Assembly (NCBI GenBank): GCA_951813085.1
Contig: OX638348.1
Span: forward strand, 2,675,627 to 2,739,626
Origin: an uncultured Opitutaceae bacterium
GTDB taxonomy: Bacteria; Verrucomicrobiota; Verrucomicrobiia; Opitutales; Opitutaceae
Length of the DNA: 64,000 nucleotides
Direction: 5' to 3'
This document shows, piece after piece, positions 1 to 8,816 of the stretch; the stretch's first letter is position 1; the number at the start of each line of letters is the position of its first letter. The notes under the pieces are model-generated. The model was not told where the DNA came from, did not search any database, and worked only from the letters and a program-made list of their open reading frames with translations. The position numbers and the translations under genes are program-made.

Positions 1-1443
1 TACCAAGAAGACGATAGAGGCACCGTATTCGGAGGCTCTGAAATAAAGCAGCTAGCATTGCTCAAAGGCAGCAAACTCAACCATCAAACCGCCTACGACT
101 ACCTCACTTGGGGACAAACGGATTTCTCGGACCAAACCCTCTTCAAGGACATCAACCAACTACCCGCGGGGTCACTGTTCACCACAAACATTTCCAGACC
201 TAGCATAAAGGCCAACATACGACGGTACTACACTCTGGAGCGAAACAAGGAGATTTCAGAGCTTCCGTATGATGAGGCGGTGAGAATCTACAAGGAGCAG
301 CTCACCCGAAGCGTCAGCCTCAGGTTAAGGGCCGATGTACCCGTCGGCACTTGCCTGTCAGGAGGTTTGGACTCCTCCTCTATCGTATCGCTGGTCGAAA
401 ACCTCCGAAAGGAAAATAGCAATGCGGAAACACACACTTTCTCTAGCTGTTCCCATGAATCCAAGTACGACGAACAACCATTCATAGACCTGTACAAAAA
501 CAAGCCCAAAATACGGCAGCATAAAACATTTCCAGATCCCAAGAGGCTGTTTGAAGAACTCGACCAGATAATATGGCACCACGACGAACCATTCCTTTCG
601 ACGAGTGTATTCGCAGAATGGTCCGTATTTGATTTAGTCAAGAAAACCGGAAATGTAAAGGTTACGCTAGACGGGCACGGAGCCGACGAACAACTACTTG
701 GCTACCACACATTCATCCCCTCGCTACTTGGGACTCATTTCCGAAATTTTGACTGGCTAGCTTTGATCAAGGAAGCCCGCTACCTTTCTCGCCTACATAA
801 ATACTCCGCGGTCGAAATCATCAGAAAGACTGGCATTGGCATTTTTCCCGTTGGCATAAGCAAATGGCTACTCAACATTACGGGTCGCCTACACACAGAA
901 CCAGCTTGGCTAGGCACACTCTCTCTTGAAAACAGCCAAAGCAGGTCCGATTTTATAACCGACACAACCGCTTCCACCATCGACCGAACTTCATGCAACC
1001 AGATAACCAAAACCAGCATACCCAAGCAACTCAAGTGGTGCGACCGCGACTCCATGGCAAAATCGATCGAGTCACGTGTCCCCTTCCTAGACCATGAACT
1101 AGTCGAGTTTACCACAAGCCTGCCAGCTACCTACCGCTTCAAGAATGGCATTACCAAACGTGTATTAAGGGATTCTATGCGGGGAATCCTCCCAGAGAAG
1201 ATCAGATTGAGAATGGACAAAATGGGATTTGTAACGCCAGAGGAAAGCTGGATCAAAAATAGCGATACTGCCTTATTCATGAAGGCAACAAAAGATGCCA
1301 TATCCTACAGCGATGGTATAATAAATGAATCATTTCTAGCCCATGCCAATAGCATCGCGGAGGGGAGAAAGCCCTTCGACAGGACAATCTGGAGAACCAT
1401 TTGCTTTGGGAATTGGATGAAAGTTTTCAATATTAGCGCCTGA
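1..1443 (+). CDS. Asparagine synthase-like amidotransferase (5' end outside window)
   Basis: The reading frame is open from base 1, so the start lies upstream of the window. What remains is the end of the N-terminal glutaminase domain (FGGSEIK near the window edge) and the whole C-terminal synthetase domain, with the ATP-pyrophosphatase loop SGGLDSSS near base 355 and a DGHGADEQLLGY motif near base 670. Asparagine synthases of this kind are common in surface-polysaccharide clusters, where they are thought to amidate uronic acids using glutamine. The acceptor here is unknown. It is followed after 3 bases by the next gene, so co-transcription is likely. A second, full-length paralogue lies at 9954-11828. 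Confidence 0.88.
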   Translation, partial: YQEDDRGTVFGGSEIKQLALLKGSKLNHQTAYDYLTWGQTDFSDQTLFKDINQLPAGSLFTTNISRPSIKANIRRYYTLERNKEISELPYDEAVRIYKEQLTRSVSLRLRADVPVGTCLSGGLDSSSIVSLVENLRKENSNAETHTFSSCSHESKYDEQPFIDLYKNKPKIRQHKTFPDPKRLFEELDQIIWHHDEPFLSTSVFAEWSVFDLVKKTGNVKVTLDGHGADEQLLGYHTFIPSLLGTHFRNFDWLALIKEARYLSRLHKYSAVEIIRKTGIGIFPVGISKWLLNITGRLHTEPAWLGTLSLENSQSRSDFITDTTASTIDRTSCNQITKTSIPKQLKWCDRDSMAKSIESRVPFLDHELVEFTTSLPATYRFKNGITKRVLRDSMRGILPEKIRLRMDKMGFVTPEESWIKNSDTALFMKATKDAISYSDGIINESFLAHANSIAEGRKPFDRTIWRTICFGNWMKVFNISA

Positions 1444-1446
1444 TCA

Positions 1447-2577
1447 ATGAGAGAAAACTACAGAATCTGCAACAAGTGTGTAATGGACACTGTCGGTGAT
1501 CCAAATATCGAATTCGACAAGGATGGAGTCTGCCAGTACTACCGAGGTTCAGAGAAAAGCCTTCCTAACTTTGTCTTCACGGACAAGCAAGCACGAATCA
1601 ACCAAGAGAAGCTTACGAACGAAATACGCACCGCAGGCAAGGGCAAAGAGTACGATTGCCTAGTCGGTATAAGCGGCGGGGTTGACAGCTCATACACCGC
1701 ATACTGGGCAAAAGAAATGGGGTTGCGCCCACTCGCCATTCACTTCGACAATGGATGGAACTCGGAAACAGCCGTTTCCAACATCGAAAACCTAGTAAAG
1801 AAACTCGACATCGACCTATACACTTACGTTGTCAATTGGGATGAATTTGCAGACCTCCAGCGATCATTTTTCAAAGCATCTGTCGTCGATGTAGAAATGA
1901 TCACCGACAACTCCCACAAAGCTGTATCACTTAGCGTAGCGAAGAAATACGGTATAAAGTATCACATACACGGAGGAAATTTTCGAACGGAAAACATGAT
2001 GCCTCCATTCTGGAACTGGAATAAGCAAGACGTTAGAAACATCAAATCTATTCACAAAAGACATGGAACGATTCCCATAAAATCTTATAAGTATATCACC
2101 GATTCAAGATGGGAAATAATGCGTCGTCTTGGTGTTGGGGGAACGTTCGTAATGCCCCTAAATCAAATGAACTACAGCAAAACCAAGGCAATGGAGTTAC
2201 TCAAGAATCGTTTAGGCTGGAGATATTATGGAGGAAAGCATTTCGAATCTGTTTTCACCAAATTCTACCAAGCATATTATTTACCTGAGAAATTCAATAT
2301 CGATAAACGCAAGGTTCACTACTCAAGCCTCATACTAAACGGCGAAATCTCGAGAGAAGCCGCAATCGAGGAACTCAAATCCCCACCTTACAAGATCTCA
2401 GAACGTGAGACCGATAGGGCATTCGTACTAAAGAAACTAGGCTTTTCGGAATCAGAATGGGAAGAAATCATGAATACTCCTCCCAAACGCCACTTAGACT
2501 ACAAGTCCAACTACAAGACTCGGAAGTTCATCCAAGGAATATATCATAAAACAAAAAAATGGAACCCATTTTCCTAG
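1447..2577 (+). CDS. wbpG: WbpG-like N-acetyl sugar amidotransferase
   Basis: This 376-residue protein starts with a CNKCVMD cysteine motif, then has the PP-loop GISGGVDSSYTAYW near residues 74-87 and the HIHGGNFRTENM block typical of the WbpG/PseA-type N-acetyl sugar amidotransferases. In Pseudomonas aeruginosa, WbpG works with HisH- and HisF-like proteins to turn an acetamido group of a nucleotide sugar or glycan into an acetamidino group, using ammonia from glutamine. Both partners are present here at 7413-8812, separated by five genes. ATG start 3 bases after the previous stop; its end overlaps the next gene by 19 bases. Family assignment is firm; the exact sugar is inferred. Confidence 0.87.
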   Translation: MRENYRICNKCVMDTVGDPNIEFDKDGVCQYYRGSEKSLPNFVFTDKQARINQEKLTNEIRTAGKGKEYDCLVGISGGVDSSYTAYWAKEMGLRPLAIHFDNGWNSETAVSNIENLVKKLDIDLYTYVVNWDEFADLQRSFFKASVVDVEMITDNSHKAVSLSVAKKYGIKYHIHGGNFRTENMMPPFWNWNKQDVRNIKSIHKRHGTIPIKSYKYITDSRWEIMRRLGVGGTFVMPLNQMNYSKTKAMELLKNRLGWRYYGGKHFESVFTKFYQAYYLPEKFNIDKRKVHYSSLILNGEISREAAIEELKSPPYKISERETDRAFVLKKLGFSESEWEEIMNTPPKRHLDYKSNYKTRKFIQGIYHKTKKWNPFS

Positions 2578-3524
2578 TCGGAGGCTCTGGCAGGAGCGGA
2601 ACAACGATCCTCTCCAAACTTCTTGCTACGCATCCGCAGTTGACCGAAACACCAGAAACTCGTTTTCTAGTGGACCCCGGAGGTATCTGTGACTTCTACA
2701 ATGTGGCCAAGACCTGGACCCCTTATAATGCTCACTACGCATTTGCAGACCTTGAGAGAGTACTTAAGCAAGTCTCATCAACTTCGACAATAGACAGGAT
2801 TATTGTCCGCCTTGAGAAAAAGCTTAAAGAGCTGCTTCCGCAATTTCGCTTATCCGCCCGTTATTCAAGCCTGGAAATCTGCAAAATAGCTCCAAGTTTC
2901 GAAACACTGGTTAAGGATTATCTCAATAGCATACGAACATGCAGTTACCCAATGAATTGGGTAGGAATGGAACGTTTCGAAAAATACTGCTTCAATCACA
3001 TTCCCGACCAGCAAAGGGAAACGCTACTCGCCACTCGACAGTTTTTAGAAAACTATTTTGCAGACGTCTGCAAAAGCCTGCACAGCGACTACTACTTTGA
3101 GAAAAACACATGGAATATACTCCACTACAAAACAATCAACGAAATCTACCCCAATCTAAAATTGGTTCACATTGTACGCGATCCATATGATGTAATTTTA
3201 TCCTACATGCAACAAAGTTGGATGCCCTGCGACGTAAAGGTTGCTACGAGTATTTATGTCGACATCATGACTAAATGGCTTCGTGAGAAAGCTCAATATC
3301 CTTATAATTATATCGAAGTTAAATTCGAAGACCTGGTTAGAAAGCCTTTTGAAATTATGTCTAAAATATATCAATTCTTTAATCTGCCTTACACTGACGA
3401 TTGGAAAATTATACCATTGGCCCAACCAAAGAGCAGACGGGAATCCAATAGAAATATAAAGATTCCACCTTCTCCCGAATTGTCCACTATCTTATCGCAC
3501 TATCAATATGAGCAATTCGACTAG
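2559..3524 (+). CDS. Sulfotransferase family protein
   Basis: A 321-residue PAPS-dependent sulfotransferase. The 5'-phosphosulfate loop GRSGTTIL lies at about residues 12-19 and the 3'-phosphate-binding segment LVHIVRDPYDVILSYM in the C-terminal half (from about residue 202). It should transfer sulfate from PAPS to a hydroxyl or amino group, most likely on a sugar of the polysaccharide made by this cluster. It overlaps the upstream gene by 19 bases and the downstream gene by 17, so it is translationally embedded in the operon. Sulfation of surface glycan would fit a marine bacterium, but the acceptor cannot be read from the sequence. Confidence 0.85.
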   Translation: MEPIFLVGGSGRSGTTILSKLLATHPQLTETPETRFLVDPGGICDFYNVAKTWTPYNAHYAFADLERVLKQVSSTSTIDRIIVRLEKKLKELLPQFRLSARYSSLEICKIAPSFETLVKDYLNSIRTCSYPMNWVGMERFEKYCFNHIPDQQRETLLATRQFLENYFADVCKSLHSDYYFEKNTWNILHYKTINEIYPNLKLVHIVRDPYDVILSYMQQSWMPCDVKVATSIYVDIMTKWLREKAQYPYNYIEVKFEDLVRKPFEIMSKIYQFFNLPYTDDWKIIPLAQPKSRRESNRNIKIPPSPELSTILSHYQYEQFD

Positions 3525-5139
3525 CTTTCAGATTCGCTCTCAAGAGTTAAACACCCCAATTCCGAACGCCACTGCCGAGATTCACTCAGTAAGCGGCGAA
3601 AGCAATTTTATTAACGCAAATGAGAATGGATATATTCAATTCGACCCTTCTATTACGATAGCATTGCTAATCCGGTGCGATGGATATACTTCACGAAAAG
3701 TAACGAACTTCAGCTCCAAGCGAATCAGACTGCTACCTAACTCTGCAATTGGCTACCAAGACAGAATCAGCTATCGATCCGGTGACAAAGTAGAGGTATA
3801 TATACATTCTCCCTCCTCTTTTCGGTTGACTCTAGTTAGACACGGCTTTAAAAAGGAAAAAATTCTCAAGTTTGAACAGCAAGGCCCAATATTACAAGAA
3901 GCAGACGACTCTTTTGATGTTGTAGAATCTGGTCTAAATTGGAAAAAATCATTTACATATGAAATACCCAAAGACCTAGCGAGCGGCTTATATAGTCTTT
4001 GCATTGAACCAACTAACCCCGAACTCAATGATCATTCAATCCCAATGACAATAGCTGAACCTATTGAAAACAAAGCGGTTCGAAGCAAGCTCCTGGTCCT
4101 CGCAAGCAACACTACATGGCAATCTTACAACATATGGGGGGGGAGAAGCAGATACAGAAACAACCAAGGCGATAATCCAGTGAACTTTATCGTCTCTCAT
4201 TCCCCATTCGTCAAAATGGTTCAGATTGTCGGCAAGTTCATTCCTCTCTATCTTAAGCGCTTCATCGTGAATCTTCGAAGACTCAAAGAGAATGATGATC
4301 CATGGAAATTCAAGAAGCTCTCAATTAGGAGACCGTTCACGAATTGTGGTCTAGAGGAAAAAACTCCATGCAGACCCTTCATGAATCATTTAGCTTCCGG
4401 TGAATGGCGCGTCATCGCATGGCTTGAACGAGAAAAGATACCCTTTGAATACGCCTCCTGCACCGACTTAGAGCGAGACTCGAAACTACTCGAAAACTAC
4501 AAAGCAGTAATACTATCAACCCATTGCGAATACTGGTCTAAGAATATGTACGATTCCCTCGACAAAGCGAATCAAAAGGGTCTATGGATTCTGAACATGT
4601 CGGGTAATTCTATCTACAGAGAGATTGAATTTTTCGATGATGATTCCACTAGGTGCGTAAGTCTTTCTTTCCAGCGCAGCCATACCGACGAAACAGAACT
4701 AATCGGAGTGAGATTCGACAATTTGGATTACGCAACAGCAGCTCCCTACAGAGCGACATCACTTCAACATTGGGCATTCGAAAGATGTATGTTAGATGTA
4801 AAAAATCCAATCTTCGGAACTCATTCACTGAATCAAAATGTGCAATTGGATCATAGGCGTAAATACGATCCAGGTAGAGTTGGTCGCTCTTCAGGCCTAA
4901 TAGGTTCAGGTGCTTCAGGGTGGGAATGCGACAAGCGAACCAGCAACTCAAAAAAAGATTTTCATCTATTGGCCAAAGGAACGAACCCTAAAGGAGGTGC
5001 CGAAATGGTGATCAGAGAAGCCAACTCAAAACGAGGTGCCGCTTTTTCCGCTTCATCTGTTACATTCGGAGGCAGCTTATTAATTGACTACAATTGTTCT
5101 CAGATCGTAAAAAACGTTATTTTGAAGTCTCTACGATGA
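3508..5139 (+). CDS. N,N-dimethylformamidase large-subunit-like protein
   Basis: A 543-residue protein. The first 70 residues resemble a small beta-sandwich (carboxypeptidase-regulatory-like). They are followed by a second beta-rich segment and then a region with the ASNTTWQSYNIWGG motif (about residues 199-212), characteristic of the large subunit of N,N-dimethylformamidase and its many uncharacterised relatives. The known enzyme hydrolyses an N-formyl amide bond. Relatives in polysaccharide clusters have no established role. No signal peptide is seen, so it is probably cytoplasmic. It overlaps the sulfotransferase gene by 17 bases and the next glycosyltransferase by 4 (ATGA). A role in trimming an N-acyl group of the glycan is only a guess. 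Confidence 0.7.
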   Translation: MSNSTSFQIRSQELNTPIPNATAEIHSVSGESNFINANENGYIQFDPSITIALLIRCDGYTSRKVTNFSSKRIRLLPNSAIGYQDRISYRSGDKVEVYIHSPSSFRLTLVRHGFKKEKILKFEQQGPILQEADDSFDVVESGLNWKKSFTYEIPKDLASGLYSLCIEPTNPELNDHSIPMTIAEPIENKAVRSKLLVLASNTTWQSYNIWGGRSRYRNNQGDNPVNFIVSHSPFVKMVQIVGKFIPLYLKRFIVNLRRLKENDDPWKFKKLSIRRPFTNCGLEEKTPCRPFMNHLASGEWRVIAWLEREKIPFEYASCTDLERDSKLLENYKAVILSTHCEYWSKNMYDSLDKANQKGLWILNMSGNSIYREIEFFDDDSTRCVSLSFQRSHTDETELIGVRFDNLDYATAAPYRATSLQHWAFERCMLDVKNPIFGTHSLNQNVQLDHRRKYDPGRVGRSSGLIGSGASGWECDKRTSNSKKDFHLLAKGTNPKGGAEMVIREANSKRGAAFSASSVTFGGSLLIDYNCSQIVKNVILKSLR

Positions 5140-6305
5140 ATGTTTTACTAATCTCTCCATTGTGGAAAGGGATGGAGGACTTTTTCTTAAAAGGAAAGTC
5201 CGAGTGCCACGGAATGCCAGCATTCTATGAAGTATTTATCAGACTTCTTAGAGATGACAAAATCAATAATATACATTTATTGCTATTCGGGGACTTCGCT
5301 GAAACAGAATTAATAATACCGCCAACAGAACACAGTAAAAAACTAATAGTTCACCCAATAAAGTATAATTACAAAAATAAACCATTCTACAGCCTACTCG
5401 AAGGGTACAAAATTGGAAAACAGCTAATCCGTAACGACAATATCACAAAGTTGATGGGCTTCGGCTATCCAGCTGGTCTGACGTATTTTTTGCGAACCAA
5501 GAAAATTACCACAGAACAGAGAAGAATATTCGGAGTATCTTCGATGTTCGAAGACCTACAGAACTGGAAACCAATTCTGTTTCTAAAGCATCCACTAATT
5601 TACCTTTCACTATCATTGCCTTGCGACAATTTATTCATCACCAATGATGGCTCTCACGGAGACAAAGTCTTCAATAAAATTGGGTCGAAAAAGACAAAGC
5701 ATTTTCACTTTCTATATAACGGTGTAGATTTTAAGTACTCACTAACCAAGCGAGACATGCCTACTTTATTGACCTTCATAGGAAGAATATACGAATGGAA
5801 AGGACAGCATTATCTGATTGATGCTCTTTCCATCCTGAAACGCAAATACAACAAACAACCTAAAACATTCATAATTGGGGCTTCGTCCGACGACGCATAC
5901 ACCCAGTCACTAATAGATAAGCGCGATGCCGAGTCCCTCGTAAATGTTCACTTCAAAGGGGGAGTAAGAAAGGAAGAGGCTCTAGACTACCTGAAAAATA
6001 GCACTCTTACATTCTCGTTGTACCAAACATCAAATCTAGGCAACGTATTCATAGAAGCTTTATCAGTCGGAACTCCTATCGTTGCAGCAAATATCAACGA
6101 TTCATTAGCGCACATTCCCTCAAACGCTTACGTGCTTATTGATAATTACAACCCCAACAACATAGCAGAAACGATTTACAATTTGATTGAGGACAATGAA
6201 GCGTTAAATCGAATATCGCAATGTGCCTTAACATTCTGCTCAAAAAATTTCCCAAACTGGGAAGATCGGGCTAGGCTCGAAATAGAACACCTCCTCAACA
6301 ATTGA
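5136..6305 (+). CDS. Glycosyltransferase, GT4-like
   Basis: The frame is open from 5094 but the ATG at 5136 overlaps the previous stop as ATGA and begins MNVLLISPLW, a good glycosyltransferase start, giving 389 residues. The C-terminal half has a Rossmann-type nucleotide-sugar-binding region with FIGRIYEWKGQHYLIDAL and, further on, SNLGNVFIEALSVGTPIVA, the E-x7-type motif area of GT4 enzymes. It should add one sugar to the repeat unit at the cytoplasmic membrane face. Donor and linkage are not predictable. The gene overlaps its downstream neighbour by 4 bases. Confidence 0.8.
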   Translation: MNVLLISPLWKGMEDFFLKGKSECHGMPAFYEVFIRLLRDDKINNIHLLLFGDFAETELIIPPTEHSKKLIVHPIKYNYKNKPFYSLLEGYKIGKQLIRNDNITKLMGFGYPAGLTYFLRTKKITTEQRRIFGVSSMFEDLQNWKPILFLKHPLIYLSLSLPCDNLFITNDGSHGDKVFNKIGSKKTKHFHFLYNGVDFKYSLTKRDMPTLLTFIGRIYEWKGQHYLIDALSILKRKYNKQPKTFIIGASSDDAYTQSLIDKRDAESLVNVHFKGGVRKEEALDYLKNSTLTFSLYQTSNLGNVFIEALSVGTPIVAANINDSLAHIPSNAYVLIDNYNPNNIAETIYNLIEDNEALNRISQCALTFCSKNFPNWEDRARLEIEHLLNN

Positions 6306-7486
6306 ATCTATTAAGATCGACTCTTTTTTTGTTCTTTATTTTTTCCGGTCTCTTCAAATGGCTAGGAACGCCAATTGACCTAACGATACTAACCGCATTC
6401 CTTCTAATCCTAACGACTCCAATATCATTACCGGGACCATGGCACAAAGATCACATATACGCGTGCATATTATTTCTGGGGTTCTTTTCAATCGTAACGT
6501 CTTCTCTAATTTACACGGATTCAGAATCTTACGCCAAGATTAAATACGCTTCGTTCGTAACGGGTGCAATAGCATATCTATATCCCATACTATTTTATAG
6601 AATTTTCAGCTCTTTCAAAGCTATAAGAACCTCGTCACTAATAGTATTAGTAACATTTTTTGTTCTTTCTGAATTTGCCAATGCGGGCATACTCCCCATT
6701 CCTATATATATTGAAAATTATCCGAACTATCTTTCCATAGGTACGCTTACTGGCACAATACTCATATTGTCAACTTCTTACAAAAACCCAATTCTTAGGT
6801 TACTTATCGCGCTAACGTGCATTATCATTCTCTCAACACTAGGTGGAAGGGGTCCTCTGCTTTTCTCAATACCAGTCTGGGTCTACTGCGAATGGCGCCT
6901 AAGTAAGAGAAACATCGCTCTCAAGACACTGTTTCTCGGGTTCACATCCATCATTAGTTTCGCTATCATAGCTCAAACTGGAATAGCTTCATCTACGATC
7001 AATCGTTTCTCAAAGATCTTCCAATCGGAATTCTCAGCCGATTCCGGCCGGCTTAATCACTATCAAGTTGCAATTGATATTATAGAAAAAAGGCCATTAC
7101 AAGGTGTCGGTATTGGTGGATTTGCCATAGAACGTTACGGCTACGATACAAACGTATATCCTCATAATATACTCTGCGAAGTGGCTTCTGAATACGGAAT
7201 TCCATGCCTAATATTATTTATGATGGTACTAGCTTTTCAATTTTGGTTAGGTCTTAAATGCTTGAAATCCAATCAACGCCACCTGACCCTTCTTGCCGTA
7301 TTTATCTTCATGTTTCTAAACTTTCAAAAATCCGGCGGACTCGAATCAATCAGGCTACTATTAGCATGGTCCGGTCTGATGTCCGCACTTCACCTGAATT
7401 ATCTTTTCAACAATGGTTGGAATAATAGACTACAAAGCTGGAAATCTTGGCTCAATCTGCAACATGTTAAACGCGATTGGAGTTAA
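6302..7486 (+). CDS. O-antigen polymerase/ligase-like membrane protein (Wzy/WaaL type)
   Basis: A 394-residue, highly hydrophobic protein with about ten predicted membrane segments. It carries the Wzy_C-type pattern near residues 255-300: GVGIGGF and YPHNILCEVASEYG. Such proteins either polymerise lipid-linked repeat units or ligate the glycan to lipid A core; sequence alone does not separate the two. The likely start is a TTG at 6302 that overlaps the previous stop (TTGA); no ATG closer fits the first membrane segment. The 3' end overlaps hisH by 74 bases in another frame, unusually long for this cluster. Confidence 0.78.
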   Translation: MNLLRSTLFLFFIFSGLFKWLGTPIDLTILTAFLLILTTPISLPGPWHKDHIYACILFLGFFSIVTSSLIYTDSESYAKIKYASFVTGAIAYLYPILFYRIFSSFKAIRTSSLIVLVTFFVLSEFANAGILPIPIYIENYPNYLSIGTLTGTILILSTSYKNPILRLLIALTCIIILSTLGGRGPLLFSIPVWVYCEWRLSKRNIALKTLFLGFTSIISFAIIAQTGIASSTINRFSKIFQSEFSADSGRLNHYQVAIDIIEKRPLQGVGIGGFAIERYGYDTNVYPHNILCEVASEYGIPCLILFMMVLAFQFWLGLKCLKSNQRHLTLLAVFIFMFLNFQKSGGLESIRLLLAWSGLMSALHLNYLFNNGWNNRLQSWKSWLNLQHVKRDWS

Positions 7487-8024
7487 AAACCAAATAATAG
7501 ATTCAGTCGAAACTCTACGCGTATCGGATAAATTGATTCTACCAGGAGTAGGTTCATTCGATCACGGCATGTCGAATCTGACCAATTCCGGACTAACCAA
7601 CGCTTTGGAACAAGCTGTTCTAGAAAGGAAAGTACCATTTCTGGGAATCTGCCTGGGAGCTCAACTATTAACATCGAAAAGCGAAGAAGGAGTCATTCCT
7701 GGACTCAATTGGATAGAGGCAAAGACAATTCGCTTTCGACCTAAAGATCTCGACATTAAGGTACCTCACATGGGTTGGAATACAGTTACAATAAAGAACA
7801 AAAGCAAATTATTTGACGATAAGGCCGATTTTAAAAAATACTATTTCGCGCACAATTACTATATTAGAGCGACTAGCTCCAACCAGGTAATCGCCACTAC
7901 AGACCATGGCAATCTCTTTGATTCTGTGATACAAAAAGATAATATAATCGGCGTTCAATTTCATCCCGAAAAAAGCCATCGATTCGGCATGAAGCTCCTG
8001 GAGAACTTTATCACACGATTCTAG
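7413..8024 (+). CDS. hisH: HisH-like glutamine amidotransferase of the acetamidino pathway
   Basis: A 203-residue class I glutaminase. The catalytic triad is visible as Cys80 in LGICLGAQ, and His184 and Glu186 in GVQFHPEKS. In histidine synthesis HisH feeds ammonia to HisF. Here the location inside a polysaccharide cluster, together with wbpG and a HisF-like gene that lacks one catalytic Asp, points to the paralogous HisH that supplies ammonia for acetamidino-sugar formation. The start MVGIIDYKAG matches HisH well, although it lies 74 bases inside the upstream gene. Two bases separate it from the next gene. Confidence 0.85.
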   Translation: MVGIIDYKAGNLGSICNMLNAIGVKNQIIDSVETLRVSDKLILPGVGSFDHGMSNLTNSGLTNALEQAVLERKVPFLGICLGAQLLTSKSEEGVIPGLNWIEAKTIRFRPKDLDIKVPHMGWNTVTIKNKSKLFDDKADFKKYYFAHNYYIRATSSNQVIATTDHGNLFDSVIQKDNIIGVQFHPEKSHRFGMKLLENFITRF

Positions 8025-8026
8025 CA

Positions 8027-8812
8027 ATGCTCCAAACTAGGGTGATACCAATTCTCTCGCTAAGCGGCTCTGGCTTGGTAAAAACAACCCAATTCAAAAA
8101 TCCTCAATACGTAGGCGACTGTCGCAATGCCGTCAAAATATTCAACGAGAAAGAAGTAGATGAGCTGTGCCTTCTCGACATAACCGCAACATTAAATAAT
8201 TCTGGGCCAAACTTCGATCTAATCTCAGAAATCGCAAGTGAAGCCTTCGTGCCAATGAGTTACGGAGGAGGCATTAGAAACATTCAAGACATTATTAAGA
8301 TTTTCGAAATCGGTTTCGATAAAGTAGTGTTAAATTCAGTTTTGTATAAGTCCCCGGAATTACTAAAGTCTGCCGCAAAGCAATTCGGCGAACAAAGCAT
8401 AATTGTGTCTATTGATGTCAGAAAGAATTTTCTTGGAAAATACATAGTATATTCCCATGGTGGATCTCAAAAACAAAAACCGAACCTCCAAAAACATTTG
8501 GAAGATATTCAGAGAATCGGAGCAGGCGAAATTCTAATCAACTCTATAGACCGAGACGGAATGAGATGCGGATTGGATACAAAGTTAATTAAGTCTGTTT
8601 CTAGCAAAATCAGCGCACCGGTAATCGCCTGCGGGGGTGCAGGAAATTTTCAACATTTAAAGGAAGCAATCACCGTAGGCTACGCATCTGCAGTCGCCGC
8701 AGGAAGCATGTTCGTATTTCACGGCAAACATCGAGCAGTACTTATCAGCTACCTGAAATCGAATGAATTAGAGGAAATATCGCAATCCACAAAGCAACTT
8801 TTCCCATTATAG
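8027..8812 (+). CDS. hisF: HisF-like ammonia-channel partner of WbpG/HisH
   Basis: A 261-residue (beta-alpha)8 barrel of the HisF family. The second catalytic region is kept (IIVSID, and INSIDRDG later), but the first catalytic Asp of HisF, normally at position 11 in a CLDV-type motif, is Ser11 here (IPILSLSGSGLVK). Loss of that residue argues against imidazole-glycerol-phosphate synthesis and for the HisF-like proteins that channel ammonia from HisH to WbpG. It follows hisH by two bases and precedes a glycosyltransferase by four. The functional reading rests on the missing Asp and on neighbours. Confidence 0.83.
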   Translation: MLQTRVIPILSLSGSGLVKTTQFKNPQYVGDCRNAVKIFNEKEVDELCLLDITATLNNSGPNFDLISEIASEAFVPMSYGGGIRNIQDIIKIFEIGFDKVVLNSVLYKSPELLKSAAKQFGEQSIIVSIDVRKNFLGKYIVYSHGGSQKQKPNLQKHLEDIQRIGAGEILINSIDRDGMRCGLDTKLIKSVSSKISAPVIACGGAGNFQHLKEAITVGYASAVAAGSMFVFHGKHRAVLISYLKSNELEEISQSTKQLFPL

Positions 8813-8816
8813 TTAT

